A stretch of 64,000 nt of DNA from K189A clade bacterium (GCA_902528515.1 CABZTD010000005.1:1-64000), one strand, 5' to 3'; shown: positions 32,500 through 41,121, numbered from the stretch's first letter. Made by a program: numbers and translations. Notes: generated from the letters alone by a model not told the origin.

Positions 32500-34944
32500 T
32501 TGAACCCTTTTTCTCGTTCAGTTCTGAGCGCAGCCTTTATGGTTAGCATTGCATTTGCACCAGCAGTGCATGCTGAACAAATGGTTATCGAAGAAGTTAT
32601 TGTGACCGCTCAAAAGCGCGAGCAAAGCATCCAAGATGTACCCATCGCCATTTCGGCTTTCGATCAACAATTTTTAGACGACGCTGGTATCGATGACGTT
32701 TTGGAACTGCAGTTTTTCGTTCCTGGACTGACTATTTACAACAATCAATCTCCTGCGCAGACGAATATCAACATTCGCGGCGTGGGTACCGCTGGAAACA
32801 GCCTTTCGTTGGAATCATCCGTTGGCGTTTACGTTGATGGCGTATATCGCTCCCGACAGTCATCGAGCATCGGCGATCTTGTCGACATCGAGCGTGTCGA
32901 GGTACTAAAAGGCCCTCAAGGCACCCTCTTCGGTAAAAACACTGCATCAGGCGCTGTTCAGTTTCTGACCGTTAAGCCGAATCTTGAAATCCGTGAGGGC
33001 TTTTTCGAAGTTCAAGGTGGATCTGAGGACTACCGGAACTATAAAGGCGCTATCAATGTGCCGCTGGTCCCCGGGACTTCAGCCATTAGAGTTACTGGCA
33101 GCCGTACCGAACGCGATGGATACATGAAAAATCTGGCCACCGGCAATGATTTGAACAATCGCGACCGCTACAGTCTTCGCGGTCAGTTTCTGTTCGACAA
33201 TGGAGATGGCTTCACAGCACGAGTTATCGCTGACGTGTCAGAACTCGAAGAACAATGCTGCGCGGCTAGCAACATTTTCGATGGGCCGGGCGATACCAGC
33301 GCGGGCTTCCTGGCTGCTGGTGGCACACTGCCTCCCGCTGGCAACTTGCCCGGTGCTAGTTTCGTGTTACCCCTCGATTTCGTCGCATCCGCAGTTGGCT
33401 ACACAGACGCGCCAGTGGTTTTGGCCGATCGTTATAACGAGGATGTGGTTGCACAAAATATCGATCCCTACGCGGACATTAGAGAATCCGGCCTATCAGC
33501 GGAGCTCAATTGGGAAGTATCTGAGACGATGACGTTGACCTCGATAACAGCGTTTAGGGCTTACGATGCCGACGACTTCGTCGATGCTGACTTCAATGCT
33601 TTAGACATTCTGAGTACTAGTGGCGGAACAACCGAACAAGACACCTTCAGTCAAGAGTTTCGCATTGCAGGTACCTACTCTGATCGTATCAACTACGTCG
33701 CGGGCGCTTACTTCTTCAATCAAGAAATTGACCGTCAGAACCGGCTAGGGCTCGGCACAGTGGCCAACCTCTTACTTACTGGTGGTTTGCCAACATCGTT
33801 CTTCGTTGGAGGCGCTGAGGCATGTCCTTTGATCGGCATTTCTGAAGAGGTCTGCAACAGCGCGGCATTCCCTGCTGGCGAATACGCTGACAATGTCTCG
33901 ACCCAAGAACAAAAAAGCTGGGCGGTATTTGCTCAAGCCGACTTCGACGTCAGTAAACAACTGGTGTTGACGGCTGGCGTTCGCTACCTGAACGAAGAGA
34001 AGGACATGAACGTCACGTTCACCGAGTCGATCTTTACACCAGTATGGGGGGCATTTACTCCGCTATCGCCGTTCGTTCCCGACGTTGACAAAGAAACCTT
34101 TGAAGACACCGCAGTTACTGGCACGTTGAAGCTATCTTACTTCTTCAACGAAAACGTGATGGGCTACGTATCTTGGGGCCGAGGCTACAAATCCGGCGGC
34201 ACGAACATTGACCGTATCTCGCCAGCGACTGGCGCACCTCTGCTGTTTGACCCCGAGACTTCTGACTCCATTGAGGTTGGTCTAAAGGGCGATTTCTTTG
34301 ATCAGCGTCTTCGTATCAATGCATCTGCCTATCAAACTGACTTCGAGGATTTCCAAGCGAATAGCTTTGTCGGCACAGGCTTCGTCCTGCAAAACGCCGG
34401 TGAGATTCAAAGCAGTGGATTCGAGTTAGACGCTCAGGCATTGATCAATTCTTGGTTGACCATCGCTAGCGGTGTTGCTTACGTGGACGCAGAGTATGAT
34501 TCGTTTGTCGGCGGAGCCTGCATCCGCACGCCTTACGGCGCGGAACCAGATGCGAATGACGCGAACTTCCCTACATTCTGTGACGTCTCAGGCAATCGAG
34601 TCGGCAGCACGCCAGAATGGACCTACTATGCTTCATTAGTTGCTGAACGCCAACTGGGCGAGGGTTTCCTGTATGGGCGCCTTGATTACAATTGGCGTGA
34701 CGAGATGTTCATTGGCAACGACAACGACCCGAATAAAGCCACTGACTCCTTCGGCATTGGCAACGTTAAGGTTGGATACCGCTTTAACGACGATCGTTAC
34801 GACTTAGCGATTTGGGCGAAGAACGCCTTCGACAAGGATCACCGAACCAGCGCGTTCAACTCTGTGATACGTGAAGGGTCTTTGACTAGCTACCATTTGG
34901 AACCCAGAACCGTTGGCATCACTTTGCGAGCAAGCGTGCAGTAG
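32500..34944 (+). CDS. TonB-dependent outer-membrane receptor 2
   Basis: 814 aa beginning at TTG 32500, preceded by AAGGAGAG. Signal peptide LSAAFMVSIAFAPAVHA, TonB box IEEVIVTAQKREQSIQDVP, plug motifs INIRGVG and VLKGPQGTLFGKNTASGAVQF, then a full barrel. Ends GITLRASVQ. Same broad subfamily as receptor 1, but clearly not a recent duplicate. It is a lone receptor: no TonB/ExbBD, FecIR or periplasmic binding protein lies alongside, so its ligand cannot be deduced. Closed by a strong hairpin. Confidence 0.93.
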   Translation: MNPFSRSVLSAAFMVSIAFAPAVHAEQMVIEEVIVTAQKREQSIQDVPIAISAFDQQFLDDAGIDDVLELQFFVPGLTIYNNQSPAQTNINIRGVGTAGNSLSLESSVGVYVDGVYRSRQSSSIGDLVDIERVEVLKGPQGTLFGKNTASGAVQFLTVKPNLEIREGFFEVQGGSEDYRNYKGAINVPLVPGTSAIRVTGSRTERDGYMKNLATGNDLNNRDRYSLRGQFLFDNGDGFTARVIADVSELEEQCCAASNIFDGPGDTSAGFLAAGGTLPPAGNLPGASFVLPLDFVASAVGYTDAPVVLADRYNEDVVAQNIDPYADIRESGLSAELNWEVSETMTLTSITAFRAYDADDFVDADFNALDILSTSGGTTEQDTFSQEFRIAGTYSDRINYVAGAYFFNQEIDRQNRLGLGTVANLLLTGGLPTSFFVGGAEACPLIGISEEVCNSAAFPAGEYADNVSTQEQKSWAVFAQADFDVSKQLVLTAGVRYLNEEKDMNVTFTESIFTPVWGAFTPLSPFVPDVDKETFEDTAVTGTLKLSYFFNENVMGYVSWGRGYKSGGTNIDRISPATGAPLLFDPETSDSIEVGLKGDFFDQRLRINASAYQTDFEDFQANSFVGTGFVLQNAGEIQSSGFELDAQALINSWLTIASGVAYVDAEYDSFVGGACIRTPYGAEPDANDANFPTFCDVSGNRVGSTPEWTYYASLVAERQLGEGFLYGRLDYNWRDEMFIGNDNDPNKATDSFGIGNVKVGYRFNDDRYDLAIWAKNAFDKDHRTSAFNSVIREGSLTSYHLEPRTVGITLRASVQ

Positions 34945-34950
34945 CTGACA

Positions 34951-34988
34951 GAATAACGGCGCGGTTTTCACCAACCGCGCCGTTATTC
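34951..34988 (+). terminator. Long hairpin terminator after TonB receptor 2
   Basis: Perfect 16-bp stem GAATAACGGCGCGGTT/AACCGCGCCGTTATTC with loop TTCACC, 6 bp after the stop codon. The 3' arm itself ends in TTATTC and only a short T-rich stretch follows, so termination is likely but not textbook. Confidence 0.7.
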
Positions 34989-35189
34989 CAATGTTTCTCA
35001 CTAATCATCCAGCTCTGGATGTGTTCTGGTCACTTTCAACACCTATCGTCACCCTGACCTGTGTTTTGCAGCGGGACTGCGTCGCCAATCTAGTCGAGGC
35101 GATTTAGTCATTTGTCTGCATCAGGTGCGCTGCTATGCTCGTCGTGTTCGCATCCACGGACCGATCTTCACAAACAACAAGGAAAAGAA

Positions 35190-35918
35190 ATGCTGAAGCT
35201 AATTACGTTATTTGCCGCAACACTCTTCGCCAGTGTCTCCATGGCTGACGATCACATGAGCCAAGATCTTGAATCGACTGTTTATGGCTCTTCAACGGCC
35301 TTAGTGGTGAGTAATCCCACCGCTGTCGTGGCAGCAATGAATGCTTTTCGAGCATCCGATTCAGGTAAAAATTTCCCCGGCAACGTACTTCTAAACCAAG
35401 TCGTTGCGGATGGCACGAGTGCGGCAACTCATGCGATTAACGTCTTCTATCCCAGTGCCGCGGCGATGGACATGGTGCAATCTGCCCCTCCCAGCGCAGC
35501 TGGTATGCAGATGTTCTCAACGGTGCAAGCCTCCGCTGATCCAACCGAGCGATTTGTTTTTAGAATGCAAAGAGGTCGGGGCTTGGCAAGTGAGCCCGGT
35601 AACTTGACCCTAATAATTGGCCTTGAAGTCACTGACGGCGCAGCCTTTCTCACGGCCTTCGACAAGCTCTGGAATTCTGCTGCCATGAAGGATTTTCCCG
35701 GTGGCACCTACTTTGGAGATTTCATGGCTGATGGTGATGCCCCAGCAACTCATTGGGTGTCATTCGTTGCCAAGGATATGGCCTCGCTGAGCGCTGGCAT
35801 GGACGCCGTGCAGGGTTCAAAAGCGATGGCCGCGTATCTGCAAGACGCCAACGCCTTCAGAAAGGTTACTCGAAATACCATGTACAGAACCGTGCTTGCC
35901 TTCCGGGCGGGTCAATAG
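35190..35918 (+). CDS. Secreted protein with internal duplication, family unknown
   Basis: 242 aa from ATG 35190 (AAGGAAAAG upstream); the longer ORF from 35112 lacks a signal peptide. Signal peptide MLKLITLFAATLFASVSMADD points to the periplasm or exterior. The mature protein has two homologous halves, about residues 36-128 and 138-238: KNFPGNVLLNQVVADGTSAATH aligns with KDFPGGTYFGDFMADGDAPATH, each preceded by a helix with an xFxxxW/F pattern. No cysteines or obvious catalytic residues. The fold might be a duplicated ferredoxin-like (dimeric alpha-beta barrel) unit, which is only a guess. It is followed by gntK; no operon partner is evident. Confidence 0.8.
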   Translation: MLKLITLFAATLFASVSMADDHMSQDLESTVYGSSTALVVSNPTAVVAAMNAFRASDSGKNFPGNVLLNQVVADGTSAATHAINVFYPSAAAMDMVQSAPPSAAGMQMFSTVQASADPTERFVFRMQRGRGLASEPGNLTLIIGLEVTDGAAFLTAFDKLWNSAAMKDFPGGTYFGDFMADGDAPATHWVSFVAKDMASLSAGMDAVQGSKAMAAYLQDANAFRKVTRNTMYRTVLAFRAGQ

Positions 35919-36023
35919 TCCAGGACGACACCTCCTCTGTCCAACGATAGCCAGCGGCATTCTACCGGGAGCGCCGCTGGCTCTGCGTCCACACGAAACT
36001 ATTAGTCTCACCCGCTTGCGCCA

Positions 36024-36521
36024 ATGATCATTATCGTCTGGGGCGTTGCTGGGTCTGGTAAAACCACCATTGGTAAGGCTCTTGCGGTTGGCATGTCGTG
36101 CCCCTACTTTGACGCCGATGACTTTCACCCAGCCGCCAACATCAAAAAGATGGCTAGCGGCCAACCACTCACCGACGTCGACCGGCTGCCATGGCTGAAG
36201 CAGCTGCGCGAGATCGTCGATGCATACGATGGCCAGAAGAGGGCCGTTCTCGCCTGCTCTGCACTCACCGCCTCTTATCGAAGCATCCTCGGATTCGGCT
36301 TACCCCATGTGCGGAGCGTGCTGTTGGATGGCCCAGAAAGCCTCATTGCCCGTAGGTTGAAAATGCGCAAAGACCACTTTATGCCGGCATCGCTGCTGCG
36401 CAGTCAGATCGCCTTACTCGAACCAGAGCATGGCGGTCTGACCATCAATATAGAACAAGCGCCAAGCGCCTTGGTTCAGGTAATACAGCACTGGCTGCAG
36501 ATCGAGGAGCGCGCTAATTAA
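36024..36521 (+). CDS. gntK: Gluconokinase
   Basis: Phosphorylates gluconate to 6-phosphogluconate. 165 aa, usual size. P-loop VWGVAGSGKTTIGKAL, then the gluconokinase-specific FDADDFHPAANIKKMASGQPLTDVDRLPWL, VLACSALTASYRSIL and the lid region KDHFMPASLLRSQIALLEP. No gluconate permease, edd or eda nearby; it appears as a lone kinase in the accessory stretch. Confidence 0.92.
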   Translation: MIIIVWGVAGSGKTTIGKALAVGMSCPYFDADDFHPAANIKKMASGQPLTDVDRLPWLKQLREIVDAYDGQKRAVLACSALTASYRSILGFGLPHVRSVLLDGPESLIARRLKMRKDHFMPASLLRSQIALLEPEHGGLTINIEQAPSALVQVIQHWLQIEERAN

Positions 36522-36587
36522 AATGATTCTAAGGCTTTCCACCCGCTGCAATCGGTTTTAGCATCGCTACGCAATCACGGAGTATGT

Positions 36588-37151
36588 ATGACAAGCCCAA
36601 CCGCCCTTGACCTACCCATGGTCGACCCACTGCCCGAGGTCACCCGAAAGTATTTTGATATCTGCCAAGAAAAGCTTGGCTTGGTGCCGAACGTGCTACA
36701 GGCCTATGCCTTTGACATCGACAAACTCAATGCCTTTACCACGTTCTATAACGATCTCATGCTCGGCAATAGTGGCTTGAGCAAGTTGGAGCGCGAAATG
36801 ATCGCCGTGGTTGTCTCATCGATAAACCGCTGCTTTTATTGCCTGACCGCCCATGGCGCAGCGGTGCGCGAGCTTTCTGGAAACCCAATATTGGGTGAGC
36901 AACTGATGATGAATTACAAAATCGCCGAGCTAGCACCAAGGCAGCGTGCCATGCTGGATTTTGCTGCCCTGCTGACCACCGCCAGTTCGTCGGTTGAGGA
37001 GTCTGATCGCCAGAATTTGCGAGATCACGGCTATAGCGATCGCGACATCTGGGATATCACCAGCGTGGCGGCTTTTTTCAACATGACCAATCGAGTCGCC
37101 AGCAGCACAGCCATGGTACCTAACGATGCCTATCATTCTCAGGCTCGCTAA
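36588..37151 (+). CDS. AhpD-like peroxidase-related protein
   Basis: 187 aa of the carboxymuconolactone-decarboxylase/AhpD fold. The active-site helix is EREMIAVVVSSINRCFYCLT followed by AHGAAVREL, giving the E...CxxC...H set expected of AhpD-type thiol reductases. The LGLVPNVLQAYAF start matches the 'uncharacterized peroxidase-related enzyme' group. Likely a cytosolic thiol-dependent antioxidant; the natural electron donor is unknown. Its neighbours (SOUL, SDR, HiPIP, MerR) fit an oxidative-stress theme. Confidence 0.85.
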   Translation: MTSPTALDLPMVDPLPEVTRKYFDICQEKLGLVPNVLQAYAFDIDKLNAFTTFYNDLMLGNSGLSKLEREMIAVVVSSINRCFYCLTAHGAAVRELSGNPILGEQLMMNYKIAELAPRQRAMLDFAALLTTASSSVEESDRQNLRDHGYSDRDIWDITSVAAFFNMTNRVASSTAMVPNDAYHSQAR

Positions 37152-37235
37152 GAGTGCTATGTCCCGCTACCGCTTAAGCTTTGATGCGACCTTCACCAAG
37201 TTTTTGACACAGTTAGTGTTTTACGGAGTGCGATC

Positions 37236-37829
37236 ATGAAGCAGTTTCTTTTATCGTTTAGTGCCACAGTGCTGCTGGCCTGCTCGGGTACCGCCCTGGC
37301 AACTGAGTCTTTAGCCTTCGACGTGCTCGAAACTCATGACGATATCGAGATCAGACAGTATGCGCCCCACCTGTTGGCCACGGTTCGCGTGGATGGTCAG
37401 TTCGATGAAGCGGGGTCTCAGGCGTTTCGTCCGTTGTTTAATTACATCAGCGGCGATAATCGCAGCGACGAAAAGATCGCTATGACCGCACCTGTGCTGC
37501 AGCAACCAGATGAGCGCAAGGGCAGCTGGCTGGTCTCCTTTGTCATGCCCAGTGGCTTTGACAAAGACTCTTTGCCGGTGCCAACTTCTAAAATTGTCCA
37601 AGTGTCCGAGCAACCCACCATGCGCATGGCTGCGCTTGAATACCGCGGTGGCTGGAGCCAGTCACGCTATGACGAGCACGAACTGCTGTTACGTAGCGCG
37701 CTCAGTGCCAAGACCCTAACAGCCTGTGGTGATCCAAGGTGGGCCAGACACGACCCGCCGTTCATGCCCTGGTTCTTGCGCAAAAATGAAATTTTGATTC
37801 CGCTGTGCGAGTCCTCTGGAACCCTCTAG
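37236..37829 (+). CDS. SOUL-family heme-binding protein, exported
   Basis: 197 aa with a signal peptide (LLSFSATVLLACSGTALATE); the LLAC could also act as a lipobox. The mature part is a full SOUL/HBP domain: FDVLETHDDIEIRQYAPHLLAT, FNYISGDNRSDEKIAMTAPV and the C-terminal PPFMPWFLRKNEILIPL. SOUL proteins bind heme or tetrapyrroles; several bacterial versions sit next to photolyase and LitR-type genes. It converges on the SDR gene with 39 bp between. Confidence 0.9.
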   Translation: MKQFLLSFSATVLLACSGTALATESLAFDVLETHDDIEIRQYAPHLLATVRVDGQFDEAGSQAFRPLFNYISGDNRSDEKIAMTAPVLQQPDERKGSWLVSFVMPSGFDKDSLPVPTSKIVQVSEQPTMRMAALEYRGGWSQSRYDEHELLLRSALSAKTLTACGDPRWARHDPPFMPWFLRKNEILIPLCESSGTL

Positions 37830-37868
37830 CACCCATTCTGCGACCGCCCGTGTTTTAGAGGCTAAAGT

Positions 37869-38570
37869 CTACCAAGGTAGCCGCTCACCGCTCAGGCGCA
37901 AGAACGCACCGTTATGCTCTGGCTGCAAAGATTCGATCAGTTGTTTCAGGCTGCTTGCACAAGCTGCTGAGGATTGCACAGGTGCCTTACGCGTCTGAAT
38001 AAATGCACGTGAGAGGTTCGTTGCTGTGGTTCCGGGATGCACCGCCACAATGGCTGGATTACTGCGCCAGCGCGCGCACTCAATCGCCAAACAGCGCACG
38101 CCCATGTTTAAGGCGGCTTTTGACATTCGGTAGCCGTGCCAGCCGCCGATTCGATTGTCTTCAATACTGCCTACCTGCGCTGACAGAAACGCTGCTCGCA
38201 GGCCGGGCGTGCGCAGCTTCGAAGCCATGGCAGAAAATGCCGTCAGTGGACCAACGGCATTGATCATATAATCACGCTGCAACTTTTCTGCATGCAACTG
38301 GCGAAGGGATTTCTCTGGCCCGTGATCCGTATAGGCTAGTACACCGGTACAGCAAATCCAACGATCTATGGTGTCTTCAACTTTATCCGCCAGAGCCTTC
38401 ACCGACGCAGGATTCGCTAGATCAAGCTGCACCCAACGCACCAAGGGTGAGACGTCACTGACCGCACGATGGTGCGTCGCATAGATCTGTGTTGTTTCCC
38501 GCGCCCCGGCGTAAACTTCTAACAGCGCCCGACCAATGCCGCCGCCTGCACCCAAGATCATGACTTTCAT
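37869..38570 (-). CDS. Short-chain dehydrogenase/reductase (C-factor-like)
   Basis: About 233 aa from ATG 38570 (MKVMILGAGGGIGRAL; GGTGA upstream); the track start at 38621 adds an unlikely N-terminus. NAD(P) site GAGGGIGRAL, then LDLANPASV, NAVGP for the structural Asn, and the catalytic YRMSKAALN with a preceding SAQVGSIEDN. This CsgA/C-factor type SDR commonly appears in LitR-regulated light clusters. It is divergent from the HiPIP/MerR pair across a 156-bp region with paired TGTCTAATTT words. Confidence 0.88.
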   Translation of the reverse strand: MKVMILGAGGGIGRALLEVYAGARETTQIYATHHRAVSDVSPLVRWVQLDLANPASVKALADKVEDTIDRWICCTGVLAYTDHGPEKSLRQLHAEKLQRDYMINAVGPLTAFSAMASKLRTPGLRAAFLSAQVGSIEDNRIGGWHGYRMSKAALNMGVRCLAIECARWRSNPAIVAVHPGTTATNLSRAFIQTRKAPVQSSAACASSLKQLIESLQPEHNGAFLRLSGERLPW

Positions 38571-38726
38571 GAGTTCACCATTTAACAAATTAGACATATA
38601 AATTAACCAAAACATGGTCAAAGCGCCGTGATAATCAAATTTCCAGCTTTTTGTCTAATTTAGAGTTGACTAACTGACAAAAAAAGTAGATTTTACTTCG
38701 ACATTTCAATGAGGGAGCCATAACGT
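38571..38726. promoter_or_regulatory. Divergent SDR / HiPIP-MerR promoter with inverted TGTCTAATTT words
   Basis: TGTCTAATTT is present at 38652-38661 and, inverted (AAATTAGACA), at 38587-38596, one copy facing each gene. Toward HiPIP, TTGACT at 38666-38671 is a good -35 with either TAGATT (16-bp spacer) or TTTTAC (19-bp spacer, as in MerR-controlled promoters) as -10. TTGTC (38651) and GACAA (38676) also form an outer inverted repeat around the -35. This is a strong candidate for autoregulation by the MerR protein; binding is inferred. Confidence 0.55.
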
Positions 38727-39050
38727 ATGACTCAATCTAGACGTGATTTTCTAAATACCGGCGTCGCCCTCTGGGCGACAGCCCTAATGCCCAGCGTCAC
38801 CGTCGCAGCGGGCCCGCCAGAACTACAAGAGTCGGACCCTATCGCCATTGCGCTTGGTTACAAGAAAGACGCCAACACCGTCGACACGGCCAAGTACCCG
38901 AAGCGCGCTGGCGCCGCTGGTGCTACTCAGTTCTGCAACAACTGCGCCCTGTACTCTGCAGGCGAGGACGGTTTGGGAGGGTGCACAGCTATTCCTGGCA
39001 AACAAGTTGCGGGCCTCGGTTGGTGTAACGCATGGATACCCACGAGCTAG
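38727..39050 (+). CDS. High-potential iron-sulfur protein (HiPIP), Tat-exported
   Basis: 107 aa. Twin-arginine signal SRRDFLNTGVALWATALMPSVTVAA implies folded export to the periplasm. Cluster ligands CNNC ... GGC ... WC in QFCNNCALYSAGEDGLGGC and QVAGLGWCNAW match the four-cysteine HiPIP pattern. HiPIPs carry single electrons at high potential, usually to photosynthetic reaction centres or oxidases. No photosynthesis genes are visible. It begins the unit with the MerR regulator 33 bp downstream, so both are probably co-transcribed. Confidence 0.92.
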   Translation: MTQSRRDFLNTGVALWATALMPSVTVAAGPPELQESDPIAIALGYKKDANTVDTAKYPKRAGAAGATQFCNNCALYSAGEDGLGGCTAIPGKQVAGLGWCNAWIPTS

Positions 39051-39083
39051 CTAGAAACCCTTTTATCAAACAGGTATAAAAAC

Positions 39084-40016
39084 ATGGAACGACTTACAAT
39101 CGGCGCTGTCGCCAACCTAACTGGCGTACCCACGCACACATTACGTAAATGGGAGAGCAGACATTCCATCGTGACGCCTAATCGAAGCGAGTCGGGGCGC
39201 CGCTTCTACACCAACGAACACGTTCAGAGATTGCTGCTGGTCAAACGTTTGATGGGCGAAGGTCACTCCCTAGCGGAACTTGCGAGACTTAGTAACGATG
39301 AGCTGGATATTTTGGCAGTTCGTCACGAGCAAAGTCGAGCGGCAAACCATGACGGGGGCGCCGACGTAGTAGGCCTCAATCTCACCACGCTGTTTGAGCG
39401 TGCGAATCCATCGCTTACGCCCTCCTTCAGCGGTTTTTCGCAAACGCTGGAAAAGTGGCTGGATCAAACTCAGCACGTCAAAAACAGTAACCACGGCACC
39501 TTAGTCGTGGAGAGCGATACACTACCAGACACAGTAGTCGAACGCCTCGTGACACTGCGTAACCGGCATTACCAGCGCGTGGTCGTGATCTACGCCTTCG
39601 CGCCGCGACGCATAGAGCAGCTGTTATCATCTCATGGCATTCAGGCAATAAAAGCACCGGCGACGTCGGAAAAAATTCGTTCTTATTTGAACGTCGATGC
39701 TCCTAAGGCGATAGATATCGATTACCAGGTAGGTGTAAGCGCTTTCGATCCGGAGCAGCTATCACATATCGCAAACATGATGCCAAGCCTCAATTGCGAG
39801 TGCCCCAATCACATCGCCAAACTGCTGATCGACATTAACGGTTTCGAGAAATACTGCATGCAGTGTGTTGAAGACGATCCGTCCCAAGGCGCCTTACATA
39901 CGCAATTGGCAGAGATGACCGCTCATGCGCGATCCATTTTCGAGGCGGCGCTGCGGGCGGTTGCTGTAGCTGACGGACTGGACTTGGAGTCGCTGCCAAC
40001 CCAAACCAAGCACTGA
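39084..40016 (+). CDS. MerR-family regulator, LitR/CarH-like with Cys/His-rich C-terminus
   Basis: 310 aa DNA-binding regulator. N-terminal MerR helix-turn-helix (LTIGAVANLTGVPTHTLRKW ... PNRSESGRRFYTNEHVQRL, residues ~1-70). The central part (~100-235) resembles the cobalamin-binding-like fold of LitR/CarH but has no DxHxxG cobalamin motif. The C-terminus contains NCECPNHIAKLL ... FEKYCMQCVEDD, giving C238, C240, H243, C258 and C261 in a possible metal or Fe-S site. LitR-type regulators control photolyase, SDR and FAD-oxidase genes in related bacteria. Located behind HiPIP with a likely self-regulated promoter. The sensing chemistry is inference. Confidence 0.85.
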   Translation: MERLTIGAVANLTGVPTHTLRKWESRHSIVTPNRSESGRRFYTNEHVQRLLLVKRLMGEGHSLAELARLSNDELDILAVRHEQSRAANHDGGADVVGLNLTTLFERANPSLTPSFSGFSQTLEKWLDQTQHVKNSNHGTLVVESDTLPDTVVERLVTLRNRHYQRVVVIYAFAPRRIEQLLSSHGIQAIKAPATSEKIRSYLNVDAPKAIDIDYQVGVSAFDPEQLSHIANMMPSLNCECPNHIAKLLIDINGFEKYCMQCVEDDPSQGALHTQLAEMTAHARSIFEAALRAVAVADGLDLESLPTQTKH

Positions 40017-40170
40017 GCAAAACGGGGTGGGCAGACTCTCCACCTCCCCTACAAGTGCAGATTCAGCAACCTTCACTTATACAAATGCAGCGACAAACAG
40101 CTGCAGCAAAAGAAGGCTCGATACACCGTTTTTAGTTTGTTAAACGCTACCTCGGCGTGCTCAGCCTAGA

Positions 40171-41121
40171 CTAAGGAATCGGCAGATAGCCGTTCTCTTC
40201 GCCTTTAGTAAATACACCCACTGCGTCGTGAGCGTGCAGGCTTTCGTGGTGCTCAATACGCACCCAGAAATCCTGCCAGCGCTGATCTTCACACAGCGCA
40301 CCTTTGAGGCGGCGGCCCGCGTCTTCTACAAACATCAGGTTCTTACCATTCAAACGTGCAAATTCCTGCTCATCCTCGCGTTTCACCGCGCTTTGTACAG
40401 GGGTCTTCAGTGATTCTTCGACGCCGTTGATCAGCTGGGTAATGGGTAGATCTTCCAGGGCGCTGTCAAGGCGAACCAAGATTTTCGCCGTGCTGCGCTG
40501 ACTGTGGGGCGTCGCCAAAATACCTTCTTCTGTACCAAGCCAATCTTTAACGGCTTCAATACTGACGTCACCAGCATCGCCAAAGTCTTTCTTGAACTGC
40601 TCTTGAATTAGTTGGCGAGCCAACGCTGCAGAGCATGGACAGGTAGAGGAATACTGTACTTCGACGGACAGCTCTAAGGCGATCTGGCCCTTGATCAGGG
40701 TGCCCTTGACCATAACCGGGTAGGAGGCCCAGCCAACGTTATCGCTAAGCAGAGCTGGGCGGCGAACAAAGTGATCAAACTCAAACTGCACGAAGGCGTT
40801 GGTGCTAAGATCGTGGTGTGATTCCAACACCGAGCCCAGCAACATTTTCAGACCTGAAGCCGTCAGTGGACGTGTTGCCGCGTGCTCGTCAAGCAATAAA
40901 TAAAGACGCGACATGTGAATGCCCTTGGCCAGGGGGTCTGCCAGATTGACATAGACCTGGATGTTGGCGTGAACGTCTTTCGTCTGTTCCCCGTCTTTGA
41001 CTTTGAGCGGTTGGTGAACATTGCTCATGCCAACCCAGTCGAGAGTCGCCTGTGCTTCTGAAAGGGCACGATTGGCAATGTCGGGCATGTTGGGAACGGA
41101 GATCAGCTTTGCTGTACTCAT
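40171..41121 (-). CDS. folE2: GTP cyclohydrolase I type 2 (FolE2)
   Basis: Makes dihydroneopterin triphosphate for folate and queuosine precursors without strict zinc dependence. 316 aa. Start LISVPNMPDIANRALSEAQATLDWVGMSNV; active-site cysteine in VQYSSTCPCSAALARQL; the C-terminal FWVRIEHHESLHAHDAVGVF is conserved. Many folE2 genes are Zur-regulated backups; I saw no obvious Zur-type palindrome in the 149 bp upstream. No classical folE lies in the window. Confidence 0.94.
   Translation of the reverse strand: MSTAKLISVPNMPDIANRALSEAQATLDWVGMSNVHQPLKVKDGEQTKDVHANIQVYVNLADPLAKGIHMSRLYLLLDEHAATRPLTASGLKMLLGSVLESHHDLSTNAFVQFEFDHFVRRPALLSDNVGWASYPVMVKGTLIKGQIALELSVEVQYSSTCPCSAALARQLIQEQFKKDFGDAGDVSIEAVKDWLGTEEGILATPHSQRSTAKILVRLDSALEDLPITQLINGVEESLKTPVQSAVKREDEQEFARLNGKNLMFVEDAGRRLKGALCEDQRWQDFWVRIEHHESLHAHDAVGVFTKGEENGYLPIP

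Noticed and set aside
35112-35189. Upstream start of the duplicated secreted protein
   Set aside because: Would bury a good signal peptide; the ATG at 35190 has AAGGAAAAG directly upstream.
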